A DNA stretch of 64,000 nucleotides from an uncultured Eubacteriales bacterium (GTDB taxonomy: Bacteria; Bacillota; Clostridia; Oscillospirales; CAG-272): contig CAKSAC010000004.1 of the NCBI GenBank assembly GCA_934434925.1, forward strand, positions 1-64,000, read 5' to 3'. Shown here in pieces: positions 14,989 to 24,008 of the stretch. The stretch's first letter is position 1; every line of letters starts with the position of its first letter. Below the pieces are notes generated by a model, which saw only the letters and a list, made by a program, of their open reading frames with translations, was not told the origin of the DNA and ran no database searches. The position numbers and the translations under genes were made by a program.

Positions 14989-16491
14989 TCAAAAAAAGAT
15001 TCGTTTTTTTTGTTTTTCGTTTTCTTCGTCCGAAAGACTTCGTAAAATCTCCCTTTCCGAGAAGAAAACGCGCCTGCCGGAACGAAGCTGATAGTTTTCG
15101 TTGCCCTTTCCCGCCAACAAAATCACATCTCCTTCTTCAGCGTGTTCCGCAATATAACGAATGGCTTCGGCACGGTCGGGGATGATGCGGGCGACAGACT
15201 TGTCTGGAAACGCCTGATAGATCGACCGGCAGATTTCCAGCACATCTTCTCCGTCCGGGTTATCTTCCGTAATCACCGAAAGATCGGCATACTTACAGGC
15301 GGCACGTGCCATATCGCTCCGGCGGCACTCTGCATGTCCGCCGACCGCGCCGAACAGACACCAGAGTTTTCCACTTGCATAGGGGCGCAGGCCGAGCAGA
15401 GCCGCCCGCAGACCGGCGCCGTTGTGCGCGTAGTCGAGAACGTAAAGCCCCGGAAGGGAAACCGGTATCGTCTCGCACCGACCGGGAATCTTCATTTCTT
15501 TTGCACAGGGCAGACCCGCATCGATCCGGCTCCCCCGCATTTCGCAGACAACGGCAAGCGCCGCGACAAAGTTTTCGATATAATGTTTTCCGGCCAGCGG
15601 CAGGACGGTCTTCCCCGTTTCTCCGTGATGCGTGACGGTAAAAGAGGTCATCAGCTCCCGCCCGTTCCGGAAAGCTCCGGCATTTTTTCCCGTGTAGTCC
15701 GCCCGGCACCCGTATCCGAAGCTGATTATTCGCCCGACGCGCCCTTCCCGGCGGATAATCCGATAAACGGGAGAGGCCACGTTGACAACTGCCGTTTCGC
15801 AACCGTATTCCCGGAACAGAGAAAGTTTTGCTTCCCGATATTCCCGGAAGCACCGGTGTTCGCCGCGTCCGATATGGTCACGGTACAGGTTGGTAAAGAC
15901 GCAGACCGAAAAATGCAGACCGTATACCCGATATGTCATGAGAGCCTGAGACGAAACCTCCATGACCGCCGTTCTGATGCCCATATATAATAATATTGAA
16001 AAATATCGGTTCAACGTCAGGCTGTCCGGGGTCGTATTCGGCAACGGCTCACAACGTCCGCCCGCAAGAAATCCGTCAGACCCGATATACGCACAGGGAA
16101 CCCCCTCCGACTCCAAAAGTTTCCGGATCATATGAGCGGTGGTCGTTTTCCCCTTTGTGCCGGTAACGCCGATCAGGCAGAGTTTTTTCGCCGGATATCC
16201 GAAAAACCGCGCAGAAAGAGATGCCAGCGTCCGGCGGACATTTGAGCTGATATATACGCCCGCGTCCGGCGGGAGCGCGACCGGATGTTCGGTGACAAAA
16301 AGGCGGCATCCGTTTTGATAGGCCTCCTCGGCATAAGCATGTCCGTCGTTCTTTTCTCCGAAAATACAAAAGAAGACGCTCCCTTCCCCCGTTTTTTTCG
16401 AATGAACCGCCAAATCGGCAACGGTATCGTTCGCCCGATCGGCTCCGGCCGGAGACAGACTTTCTTCAGCGGTAAGCTGCATAAAGGTCAT
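14989..16491 (-). CDS. Second MurE-like UDP-MurNAc-peptide ligase
   Basis: This 500-residue Mur ligase should add the third amino acid to UDP-MurNAc-L-Ala-D-Glu. It shows the N-terminal UDP-binding domain, the P-loop GVTGTKGKTTT (108-118), the carbamylated-lysine region (K222 in EYREAKLSLF) and the C-terminal domain with DYAHNGAG and AGKGNENYQ. The diaminopimelate-type DNPR motif reads DNPD (410-413), without the Arg that contacts meso-DAP. The segment RDHIGRGEH (204-212) resembles, from memory, lysine-adding streptococcal MurE more than the LDFH form at 41 kb. AAAGGAGAAG sets the start at 16491, inside the end of the racemase gene (26-nt overlap). It is a paralogue of murE at 40206 and probably lysine-specific (inference). 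Confidence 0.82.
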   Translation of the reverse strand: MTFMQLTAEESLSPAGADRANDTVADLAVHSKKTGEGSVFFCIFGEKNDGHAYAEEAYQNGCRLFVTEHPVALPPDAGVYISSNVRRTLASLSARFFGYPAKKLCLIGVTGTKGKTTTAHMIRKLLESEGVPCAYIGSDGFLAGGRCEPLPNTTPDSLTLNRYFSILLYMGIRTAVMEVSSQALMTYRVYGLHFSVCVFTNLYRDHIGRGEHRCFREYREAKLSLFREYGCETAVVNVASPVYRIIRREGRVGRIISFGYGCRADYTGKNAGAFRNGRELMTSFTVTHHGETGKTVLPLAGKHYIENFVAALAVVCEMRGSRIDAGLPCAKEMKIPGRCETIPVSLPGLYVLDYAHNGAGLRAALLGLRPYASGKLWCLFGAVGGHAECRRSDMARAACKYADLSVITEDNPDGEDVLEICRSIYQAFPDKSVARIIPDRAEAIRYIAEHAEEGDVILLAGKGNENYQLRSGRRVFFSEREILRSLSDEENEKQKKRIFF

Positions 16492-17194
16492 CGCTTCTCC
16501 TTTCGCCTTCCGGCCGGCAAAAAGCCCCGCAGGCAACAACGGCTTCTTTGGCCAGTACTTCCAGTGCGTCTGTCACATCCGGGTATGTCCGCCCTGCAAA
16601 GATCAAAGAAATCTCCGTACAACCGAGAATCACCCGATCCGCCCCGGCGTTCAACAATGCGGCAATGGCGGGGAGAAAAGCCGAGGGGTTTATGTTTTCC
16701 CCCGCTTTTTTGCGGTAAATTGCTTCATTGACTGCCTTTTGCACCGGTTCGGGCGTGGGAATATAGTCGGCCCCGGCACGAAAACAGGCAGACCTGTATA
16801 CCCCGGCGGCGGCACAGCCCGAAGTCGAAAGAACGCCGATCCGCCCGGCCCCGCACCGGATCGCCTCTGCAACGGCAAGATCCGGCATCGACAAAAATCG
16901 CCCTGCCGACGCGTCTTGCAGTTCCGCAAAATATGCATGAGCCGTATTGCACGTCATGACAAGCACCTCTGCCCCGCTGTCGCAGAGAAAGGCGGTCGCT
17001 TTCCGAAGAGCTGGCAGCGGAGAGCTCCCATGGCCGGTAAGCCCCGCTGTTCTGTCGGGAATCCCGGTCGCGCTGTACAGTACGACTTCCGGATGACAAT
17101 CATCGCTTTCCGCCGATGTCCATGCGGAAAACAGAAAGAAAAAATAAGCGCCGGCCAAAGGCCCCATGCCGCCGAGAATTCCGAGCTTTTTCAT
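16466..17194 (-). CDS. Aspartate/glutamate racemase family protein
   Basis: This 242-residue enzyme belongs to the cofactor-independent Asp/Glu/hydantoin racemases, which swap stereochemistry with two cysteines. It has the GILGGMGPLAGAYFF start of the aspartate-racemase branch, the first catalytic Cys in MTCNTAHAYF, and the second in LGCTEISLIF. Size is usual. GGGGAG precedes ATG 17194, which begins 2 nt after the ATP-grasp gene stops; the GTG at 17200 overlaps that stop region. Between a D-Asp-ligase-like gene and a MurE-like gene, it most likely makes D-aspartate for peptidoglycan. D-glutamate supply is an alternative. Confidence 0.88.
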   Translation of the reverse strand: MKKLGILGGMGPLAGAYFFFLFSAWTSAESDDCHPEVVLYSATGIPDRTAGLTGHGSSPLPALRKATAFLCDSGAEVLVMTCNTAHAYFAELQDASAGRFLSMPDLAVAEAIRCGAGRIGVLSTSGCAAAGVYRSACFRAGADYIPTPEPVQKAVNEAIYRKKAGENINPSAFLPAIAALLNAGADRVILGCTEISLIFAGRTYPDVTDALEVLAKEAVVACGAFCRPEGERRSDDLYAAYR

Positions 17195-17196
17195 TA

Positions 17197-18387
17197 TCAC
17201 TCCCCGGAGTAGCGTTTACACTGTCTCCTTTCATGTTCTCTGACAAAGATTCTGCGCAAAAGATTTCCGGATAAATCCCGGGCTGCATGAAAGGGGGAAA
17301 ACGCTTTTCCTGTTTCGATATATTGACGGCAACGAGCGCAGAGCGCGCCGTCCTTCACATGGGAGTATACAACGGACGGGGGAACGCTATACCAGAGATT
17401 CTCTTCCGTTTCTTCCACATACGGTAATGTGATCCTGAAAAAATATTCGCGCAGGATCAGCATGGCGGGATTGATTCCTGCGGCACACATATAATGATTA
17501 CTCCTGCCCTGCCGCAGGTTCATCTCCAATACATAATCCTGCCCCCGGGCGCGCAGAATGTCAAAGTTCGCAAATCCGCAATACCCGATTTCCCGTAAAA
17601 AGGAAATCAGTTGCCGCCCGATCGGCGGCACGGGTTCTCCGGTCAGAATCACGGCGTGATTCCCGGTCCCGCGCGGCGTATGCTCTTCCATCAGCACATG
17701 ACCGAAAACCGCCGCCTGCGCCTCGCCCGACCGGTTGCAATAGACCGTCAAAACATAGTTGTCTCCATCTCGGTTTGTGAGCATTTCCTGCAAAAGGAGC
17801 GCGCCACGATAACCGGACCGGCGGATCATTCCGCAAATATTTCCAGCATCTTCTTTTCCTGCCGCAAAATAGACTTTCCGCATTCCCGGAAACGGAAAGC
17901 GCCAGTATTCTTCGCTTGAAGAAGGCTTTATGACTATCGGATACGCAAACGGCAATTCCGACGGGAAGGGGTCGTCCCGGTTCAGAAAAACCGTGGCCGG
18001 AACCAGGATGCCGCGCTCGGCGCAGGCATTTTGGAATATCTGCTTGTCCGCATACCGTAACGTTTCAGGCGCGGGAACCGGTAGGATAAAATGCTTTTCA
18101 AGAAGCGGCCGGCGACGGATCAGATAAGATGCATACTCATCGGTACATCCGAGCAGAATTCCGCTCCCCGCCGGAACCCGTCGGGCGAGGTTTGCAAGCA
18201 GGCGATCACGCCCTTCGTCGGTTTGCATACGGCGATCGGTCCGATACCGGACAAAACGCGAAAAAGCGGTCGCGCCGAGGCGATATTTTCCGAACGCGAG
18301 AGAACGGACTCCGGCCGCTTCCCAAAAAGCCCGCGCCATCCCGTAACAATTCATATCCGCTCCGAACAAAATCGGCTGAATTTCCAT
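17197..18387 (-). CDS. ATP-grasp enzyme resembling D-aspartate ligase (Asl type)
   Basis: This 396-residue ATP-grasp protein resembles, from memory, the enterococcal ligase that joins D-Asp to the lysine side chain of UDP-MurNAc-pentapeptide. The opening PILFGADMNCYGMARAF and the FGKYRLGATAFSRFV stretch are characteristic. ATP-grasp core segments are PIVIKPSSSEEYWRF, ALLLQEML and the metal-binding FANFDILRA and LEMNLRQGRSNHY. The frame is open to 18450, but GGGAGG lies about 6 nt before ATG 18387 (MEIQPILFG). A racemase and a second MurE follow with no gap, which is the gene set expected for a D-Asp cross-bridge. No FemABX gene is in view. Confidence 0.78.
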   Translation of the reverse strand: MEIQPILFGADMNCYGMARAFWEAAGVRSLAFGKYRLGATAFSRFVRYRTDRRMQTDEGRDRLLANLARRVPAGSGILLGCTDEYASYLIRRRPLLEKHFILPVPAPETLRYADKQIFQNACAERGILVPATVFLNRDDPFPSELPFAYPIVIKPSSSEEYWRFPFPGMRKVYFAAGKEDAGNICGMIRRSGYRGALLLQEMLTNRDGDNYVLTVYCNRSGEAQAAVFGHVLMEEHTPRGTGNHAVILTGEPVPPIGRQLISFLREIGYCGFANFDILRARGQDYVLEMNLRQGRSNHYMCAAGINPAMLILREYFFRITLPYVEETEENLWYSVPPSVVYSHVKDGALCARCRQYIETGKAFSPFHAARDLSGNLLRRIFVREHERRQCKRYSGE

Positions 18388-18400
18388 AAAAACCTCCCGA

Positions 18401-18431
18401 AAAAAAGAAAAAGCCGCAGGAATCCCCGCGG
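18401..18431 (-). terminator. Terminator or attenuator between trmL and the D-Asp ligase gene
   Basis: Leftward CCGCGGG, loop GATT, CCTGCGG (18414-18431, one G-U pair), then a T-rich run TTTTTCTTTTTTT. It lies in the 56-nt gap before the ligase, whose ribosome site follows at once, so read-through would be required unless a separate promoter exists. Confidence 0.6.
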
Positions 18432-18443
18432 TTTCCTTATGTA

Positions 18444-18941
18444 TCACCACGAAAAGCTCCGTGGCGTTCCCTCGGTCAACAGATCGGAAAACGAGCGCTG
18501 GCGCAAAACCTCATAAACTGCAACCGCCACCGAATTGGAAAGGTTGAGGCTCCGCAACCCCGTGAGCATCGGGATACGGACGGCGGTCTTCGGATTTTTT
18601 TGTAAAAGATCCTCGGGCAACCCACAAGTCTCCCGCCCGAACATCAGAAAAACGCGTTTCGGATAGGAAGGCTCGGTATAGCGGCATTTGGCTTTTGTCG
18701 TAAAATAGTAAACGGTTTCTCCGGGGTTCCTTTCAAAAAAATCGGCTTCATTCTCATAAAGCGTAATGTCAAGGTATTGCCAATAATCCAGTCCTGCGCG
18801 CTTCAGGTGTCTGTCGTCTATCTCAAATCCCAGCGGCTTGATGAGATGGAGCGCGGCACCGGTCGCCGCGCAGGTTCTGGCAATATTCCCGGTGTTTTGC
18901 GGGATCTCGGGGCTGTACAGGACGATGTTGATATCCTTCAT
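18444..18941 (-). CDS. trmL: tRNA (cytidine(34)-2'-O)-methyltransferase TrmL
   Basis: This 165-residue SPOUT methyltransferase puts a 2'-O-methyl group on the wobble base of tRNA-Leu. The trefoil-knot motifs are clear: NIVLYSPEIPQNTGNIARTC at the start, then VFLMFGRETCGLP, and RIPMLTGLRSLNLSNSVAVA. Length fits the minimal TrmL without an extra RNA domain. The open frame runs to 19325, but everything upstream of ATG 18941 is low-complexity and family members begin here. GGAG lies 10 nt upstream. It is divergent from secA, with TTGACT, 16 nt, TAAAAT as a possible promoter. A tRNA-Leu gene 4 kb away is a natural substrate, though its wobble base is G rather than C or U. Confidence 0.93.
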   Translation of the reverse strand: MKDINIVLYSPEIPQNTGNIARTCAATGAALHLIKPLGFEIDDRHLKRAGLDYWQYLDITLYENEADFFERNPGETVYYFTTKAKCRYTEPSYPKRVFLMFGRETCGLPEDLLQKNPKTAVRIPMLTGLRSLNLSNSVAVAVYEVLRQRSFSDLLTEGTPRSFSW

Positions 18942-19093
18942 CTTGCTTTTCTCCGCTATTTTGTGCATTTCTTTATATTTTATAACAAAAAAGATAAAAG
19001 TCAATAAAAAATTTATAATTACAGATGGTATTTCATATAAAAATATGATATACTTATGTGTGACATGTTTTTCCATGTAAAAATCCGATAATG

Positions 19094-19122
19094 AAGGAGT
19101 GTGCCGGCGGCACAAAAGACGA
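19094..19122 (+). promoter_or_regulatory. secA ribosome site split by a hairpin
   Basis: AAGGAG (19094-19099) is 23 nt from the secA ATG. The hairpin GTGCC-GGC-GGCAC (19101-19113) lies between them. Folding would bring the effective spacing to about 10 nt. Confidence 0.5.
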
Positions 19123-21855
19123 ATGGGACTTTTCAAAAAAATATTCGGAACATACAGCGACAGGCAGATTCGTAAGATCCGCCCGATTGCTGACAGAATA
19201 GAGAAACTGGGCGAAAAATACGCCGCTATGAGCGACGGAGAATTACAGGGGCAGACCGCCGTCCTGAAAGCGCGGCTGGCCGCCGGAGAAACGCTTGACG
19301 ACATCCTGCCGGACGCGTTTGCCACGGTGCGCGAGGCAGATACGCGCGTTTTGGGAAAGCGTCCTTTCTATGTCCAGTTGCTCGGTGGCATTCTTCTCCA
19401 TCAGGGGCGCATTGCCGAAATGAAGACGGGGGAAGGAAAAACGCTGGTCGCCACGCTTCCCGCCTATCTGAACGCACTGACCGGAAAAGGGGTGCATATC
19501 GTCACGGTCAACGACTATCTTGCCCGCCGCGACAGTGAGGAAATGGGGCGTGTATACGCCTATCTCGGCCTGCGTACCGGTCTTGTGGTGCAGGGGCAGT
19601 ATCCCGAAGAAAAGCGCACGGCTTATGCCGCCGATATAACCTACGGCACCAATAACGAATTCGGCTTTGACTATCTGCGTGACAACATGGTCATTTATCG
19701 GGAGCGGATGGTACAGCGCGGCCATAATTTCGCCATCGTGGACGAAGTTGACTCGATTCTCATCGATGAAGCGCGCACTCCGCTGATTATATCCGGAGAA
19801 GGTGAAAAATCCACGGAGCTTTATGACCGCGCCGACCGCTTTGCCCGCACGTTGAAAAAATGCGTTGTCAAAGAACTGGACGAGAAAGAGGACAACGATG
19901 CGCTGGACGGAGACTATGTGGTTGATGAAAAATCACGCAGCGTCACGCTCGGGCCGACCGGTATTGCCAAGGCGGAACGCTTTTTCGGTGTGGAGAATCT
20001 TTCTGACCCCGAAAACGCGACGCTCTACCACCATATCAATCAGGCGATCCGGGCGCACGGTATCATGATGCGCGACATTGACTATGTGGTCAAAGATAAT
20101 CAGGTCATTATCGTCGATGCTTTCACCGGGCGTTTGATGCCCGGCCGCCGCTATAACGAAGGTCTTCATCAGGCGATTGAAGCCAAAGAACACGTCAAAA
20201 TCGAAAAAGAATCCCAAACGCTTGCCACCATCACGTTTCAAAACTATTTCCGGATGTACGCGAAGTTATCCGGCATGACCGGAACGGCGTTGACCGAGGA
20301 AGCCGAATTCCGGGAAATCTATGCGCTTGACGTCGTGGTCGTTCCGACCAACAAGCCGATGATCCGCAAAGACCACAACGACTCCGTCTATATCAATCAG
20401 AACGGAAAATACCGCGCCATCATCGAGCAGATCCGTGAATGCCACAAAAAAGGGCAGCCGGTGCTTGTCGGTACCGTTTCCATCGAAAAATCCGAGCTTC
20501 TTTCCAACCTTCTCTCAAAGAACGGCATCAGTCATACCGTTCTGAATGCCAAACATCACGAAAAAGAAGCGGAAATTGTCGCGCAGGCCGGGAAATTCGG
20601 CGCAGTGACGATCTCCACCAACATGGCCGGGCGCGGAACCGACATCATGCTCGGCGGGAACCCGGAATATATGGCAAAGGCAGAAATGCGCAAAGAAGGG
20701 TATCCCGAAGAGCTGGTCGCGGAATCGACAGGCCTTGCGCACACCGAGGATGAAGACCTGCTTGCCGCACGCGCGCATTACCGGGAACTCTATGAAAAAT
20801 ACAAGCAGAATATCGCCCCCGAAGCCGACAAGGTCCGTGCGGCCGGCGGCCTCTTCATTCTGGGAACCGAGCGACACGAGAGCCGCCGGATTGACAATCA
20901 GTTGCGCGGGCGGAGCGGCCGGCAGGGCGACCCCGGAGAATCGCGTTTCTTCCTCTCGCTGGAAGATGATTTGCTCCGTCTCTTTATTTCGGATTCGCGC
21001 CGGGATATGATGATGCGTTTGGGTCTTACGGAAGACACGCCGATCAACGCACGCATTCTGTCCAATTCCATTGAATCGGCACAGCGCCGGATAGAAGGCA
21101 TGAACTTTGCCCGCCGCAAAAACGTCATTACCTACGACGACGTGATGAACCAACAGCGCAATCTGATTTACAAACAACGCGCCGAAGTGCTGGACGGCGG
21201 CGATCTTTCCGGTATGATGAACGACATGATTCATACGGTGATCCGCCATGCGACGGAGGAATGTCTTGCGGGTCACGATTCCTCTGCCTGGAATTTTGAC
21301 GAACTGCGCAACAGATTTTCAGGTCTGCTCACGACCTCCGACTCCTTCCGGTATTCCGAAGAAGAATCGGCTGCTCTGTCCGCCGAAGCCATTGCCGATG
21401 AACTGGAAGAAAAGGCGCTTGGCATCTTTGCGGAAAAGCAAAAACTCTTCGGAGCGGAAACCTTCCAGGAGATTGAGCGGGTCATTTTGCTCCGCAACGT
21501 CGATACCCTCTGGATGGATCATCTGGACGCTATGGAAGACCTGAAAGGTTCCGTCGGACTGAACGCCTATGCACAGCGCAATCCGATCAACGAATTCCGC
21601 ATTATCGGAACGGATATGTTTGAAGAAATGATCGGACAGATCCGGGAACGCACCGTCCGAATGCTGCTGACCGTCATGCCGGAGCAGAAAATCGAGCGCC
21701 GGGAAGTGGCTAAACCGCTGACCGAAGGATTTGAAGGCGGAAAAATGCCGCAAAGAAAACCTGCCGCCCGGGCGCAGAAAGTAGGACGGAATGAACCCTG
21801 CCCCTGCGGAAGCGGAAAAAAATACAAAAAGTGCTGCGGCGCGCACACTGAGTAA
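19123..21855 (+). CDS. secA: Preprotein translocase ATPase SecA
   Basis: This 910-residue motor pushes secretory proteins through SecYEG using ATP. Walker A reads MKTGEGKT, Walker B region is VDEVDSILIDEARTP, the preprotein cross-linking domain follows, and the second helicase domain has MAGRGTDI and QLRGRSGRQGD. The C-terminal zinc motif EPCPCGSGKKYKKCC, which binds SecB or ribosomes, is complete. ATG 19123 gives MGLFKKIFG, the usual start; a GTG at 19099 is in frame but overlaps the ribosome site. An extended -10 (TGATATACT near 19048-19056) may drive it. Two membrane-protein genes and galM follow at short or overlapping distances, so this is likely the head of a four-gene unit. Confidence 0.97.
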   Translation: MGLFKKIFGTYSDRQIRKIRPIADRIEKLGEKYAAMSDGELQGQTAVLKARLAAGETLDDILPDAFATVREADTRVLGKRPFYVQLLGGILLHQGRIAEMKTGEGKTLVATLPAYLNALTGKGVHIVTVNDYLARRDSEEMGRVYAYLGLRTGLVVQGQYPEEKRTAYAADITYGTNNEFGFDYLRDNMVIYRERMVQRGHNFAIVDEVDSILIDEARTPLIISGEGEKSTELYDRADRFARTLKKCVVKELDEKEDNDALDGDYVVDEKSRSVTLGPTGIAKAERFFGVENLSDPENATLYHHINQAIRAHGIMMRDIDYVVKDNQVIIVDAFTGRLMPGRRYNEGLHQAIEAKEHVKIEKESQTLATITFQNYFRMYAKLSGMTGTALTEEAEFREIYALDVVVVPTNKPMIRKDHNDSVYINQNGKYRAIIEQIRECHKKGQPVLVGTVSIEKSELLSNLLSKNGISHTVLNAKHHEKEAEIVAQAGKFGAVTISTNMAGRGTDIMLGGNPEYMAKAEMRKEGYPEELVAESTGLAHTEDEDLLAARAHYRELYEKYKQNIAPEADKVRAAGGLFILGTERHESRRIDNQLRGRSGRQGDPGESRFFLSLEDDLLRLFISDSRRDMMMRLGLTEDTPINARILSNSIESAQRRIEGMNFARRKNVITYDDVMNQQRNLIYKQRAEVLDGGDLSGMMNDMIHTVIRHATEECLAGHDSSAWNFDELRNRFSGLLTTSDSFRYSEEESAALSAEAIADELEEKALGIFAEKQKLFGAETFQEIERVILLRNVDTLWMDHLDAMEDLKGSVGLNAYAQRNPINEFRIIGTDMFEEMIGQIRERTVRMLLTVMPEQKIERREVAKPLTEGFEGGKMPQRKPAARAQKVGRNEPCPCGSGKKYKKCCGAHTE

Positions 21856-21860
21856 AAACC

Positions 21861-22568
21861 ATGGGATTCGGAACGCTTTTTCTCGGGTATCTTTTTTGCA
21901 CGATTGCTTTCTCATTTCCGGGATATATCAAGATTTTTTCCTACCTCATTCTTTTACTCGCCCTGCTGAAACTGCGGCGCTATAACCGCCACTTTGCCTC
22001 TGCATGGTTCGCGGCTTTTCCGCTCTGCCTTTCCGGGCTTTTATATCTTGCCATCGAGGTCTGCTCTTCCCTTCATCTTCTGGACGCCGGGCAGATCGGG
22101 CTATTTGTGCAGATTGCGTCCGTCCTCTGCAATGCGCTGGAACTCGCCTGCTTTTTCCCTCTGCTTTCCGGCCTTCAATCTCTGGCGAAAGAAACCGATG
22201 TTTATGTGCTGGAAGTCCGCTCCTTCCGGAACCGGATTTTTACCACGCTCTATTACCTTCTCTTCATTGCCGGGCAGTTCAACTACCCGCCGGAATATCG
22301 TGTTTTTCTCATCCGGTACAACATTGTTATTCTCGTGTTCGGCCTTGCGGTGGCCTTCCTCAACCTCAAACTTTTTTACAACTTCTACATGTGGATATGC
22401 CTGCCGGAAGACGCGGAGATGGAGCGGAAAGAATCGCGTTTCACCTGGGTGAACACACTCCGCCGCAAGATTGACGAATGGCAGGAAGGTTCCTTAAAAC
22501 GCCGCGCCGAACGTGATGCGGCTTATCGGGAAGAAAAAGCGAAAAAGAAAAAGAGGAAAAAGAAATGA
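21861..22568 (+). CDS. Unknown polytopic membrane protein A
   Basis: I do not recognise this 235-residue protein. Six or so hydrophobic segments fill residues 1-185 (for example GTLFLGYLFCTIAFSF, LILLLALLKL, SGLLYLAIEV and IVILVFGLAVAFLNL). The C-terminal 50 residues are strongly charged and end in a lysine run, so the tail is probably cytoplasmic. It starts 5 nt after the secA stop, inside the same transcript, and its stop overlaps the next start by 4 nt. The paired gene downstream suggests a two-protein membrane complex. A link to secretion rests only on position. Confidence 0.75.
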   Translation: MGFGTLFLGYLFCTIAFSFPGYIKIFSYLILLLALLKLRRYNRHFASAWFAAFPLCLSGLLYLAIEVCSSLHLLDAGQIGLFVQIASVLCNALELACFFPLLSGLQSLAKETDVYVLEVRSFRNRIFTTLYYLLFIAGQFNYPPEYRVFLIRYNIVILVFGLAVAFLNLKLFYNFYMWICLPEDAEMERKESRFTWVNTLRRKIDEWQEGSLKRRAERDAAYREEKAKKKKRKKK

Positions 22569-23962
22569 AAGAAAAAAACCGCATTTTTCCGATCGGGTTA
22601 ATCCTTGCGTCGCTCTGGTTCTTTTTCAACCCGAATATCAGCATCGTTGACATTCTTCCGGACTGCATCGGGTGTGCTTTGATTTTGCTGGCGCTCCGTC
22701 GCGTGGATACGATCATTCCCTATTTCGGCGACGCACAGGATTCTTTCCGCAAACTCCTGTATGTAACGCTCTCGAAAATTCCCGCCCTCCTTATCCTTCT
22801 CACTCTTTCCCAGGAAAGGGTCAGTATCACACTTTTTTCCTTGTCTTTTGCTATTCTGGAATTGCTCTTTGCAATCCCCGCATTCTCCGCGCTTTTTGAA
22901 GGATTTTTCTATCTCGGCCAGCGGTTTGACTGCTCGGCGGCGATATCCCGGTCTCCCGTTATTCCGGCTCCGGAGCGTCTGAAAAGGATCACACTTATTT
23001 TCCTTTCGGTCAAGGCCGCCGCTTCCACCTTGCCGGAATTCGGCTTTCTTTTCAGTTACGACCCGCTGACCGGAACCGGTTTTACCATGTCCGTCCGGCT
23101 CTATCTTCTGCTGGCCGGTGCGCTTGCCGTCGCGGTTCTCTTTTTCGGCATTCTGTGGCTGACTTTTCTGCGCCGGTATTTTTCCGGGATTCGCGACGAC
23201 GCGGCTTTTTCCGTCTTCAACCGGGAGGTTGCCCTTCTCACCCGAAAGAAGGAGTACAGCCGGCTTCGTATCGGCCTGCCGCACTTTCTGTTTGCGGCCG
23301 GGGCGGTTCTTTGCGTTGACCCGATTCTCGATAACGTGGAAGTCATACCGGACGCGCTTTCCATGCTTGCTTTTCTGGCCGCCGCGTTTTGTCTCCCGAT
23401 AAGAAAAGGCAAAAAAGAAAGACTGCTCCCAATCGTTTTTCCTGCGGCCGGTTTCGTCTCGACCATTCTCTTTTCGACCTTCCGTTCGGTTTTTTACGCG
23501 AGTTATACCGACAGCGACATCACAAGGATCGGGGAGGCCGGAGCCGCATATCTGCCGGTGATGATCTTCTCCGCGCTTTCGGAAATCCTGTTTTTCCTCA
23601 CCGTGTTCTTCCTTTTGCGGGCGCTGGCCGATTTTCGTGCCGACAAACTCCCCGCGTTTTGTCCGAAAACCGATTACGAACAACGGATGCACGAACGCGA
23701 AGAACGCGAGCAAGCGCACCGGGAACGTGTTTTACTTGCGTTTGCGGGAATCGCCGCCGTCGTGTCTTTTTTCCGGGTCTTTCTGACCCGTTTCACGGAG
23801 CGGGTCTCGATGAACCCCGGCTACGGCGGCGGGGCTGTCTATCTGCCGGTGTTCGGCTGGTTCCGCACGGTTCAACTGGTTCTTTCGGTCATACTGGCTG
23901 TCCTGGCGGTCAATTTCTGCCGTGACCGGACGCAGGAACTTTTCCGGGAAGAACCGGAATAA
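22565..23962 (+). CDS. Unknown polytopic membrane protein B with duplicated motif
   Basis: This 465-residue protein, unknown to me, has ten or more hydrophobic helices. Two related segments suggest an internal duplication: residues near 22-48 (FFNPNISIVDILPDCIGCAL) and near 250-280 (VDPILDNVEVIPDALSM), both of the form Asp/Asn-Pro, then Val-(Asp/Glu)-(Ile/Val)-(Leu/Ile)-Pro-Asp. A charged linker around 360-385 (MHEREEREQAHRERV) precedes the last two helices. Its ATG overlaps the stop of gene A (ATGA), so both are translated together. The motif recurs, as I recall, in uncharacterised clostridial membrane proteins; no function follows from that. Confidence 0.75.
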   Translation: MKEKNRIFPIGLILASLWFFFNPNISIVDILPDCIGCALILLALRRVDTIIPYFGDAQDSFRKLLYVTLSKIPALLILLTLSQERVSITLFSLSFAILELLFAIPAFSALFEGFFYLGQRFDCSAAISRSPVIPAPERLKRITLIFLSVKAAASTLPEFGFLFSYDPLTGTGFTMSVRLYLLLAGALAVAVLFFGILWLTFLRRYFSGIRDDAAFSVFNREVALLTRKKEYSRLRIGLPHFLFAAGAVLCVDPILDNVEVIPDALSMLAFLAAAFCLPIRKGKKERLLPIVFPAAGFVSTILFSTFRSVFYASYTDSDITRIGEAGAAYLPVMIFSALSEILFFLTVFFLLRALADFRADKLPAFCPKTDYEQRMHEREEREQAHRERVLLAFAGIAAVVSFFRVFLTRFTERVSMNPGYGGGAVYLPVFGWFRTVQLVLSVILAVLAVNFCRDRTQELFREEPE

Positions 23963-24008
23963 TGTAACGTTTTGTTTGCAAATACCCGTTAATTCAGAAA
24001 GGAAACCT

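Noticed and set aside
14989..16491. The second MurE-like gene as a cyanophycin-synthetase- or FolC-type ligase
   Set aside because: MurE-specific features (MEVSSQAL, EYREAK lysine region, GKGNENYQ) are present and its neighbours are peptidoglycan genes.
19091..19195. Upstream 34-codon frame overlapping secA
   Set aside because: Its ATG overlaps the secA ribosome site and it lacks one of its own; mentioned only under the secA finding.
22598..23719. Open frame of 373 codons opposite membrane protein B
   Set aside because: Highly charged, low-complexity translation, antisense to a gene with coherent membrane helices and a coupled start.
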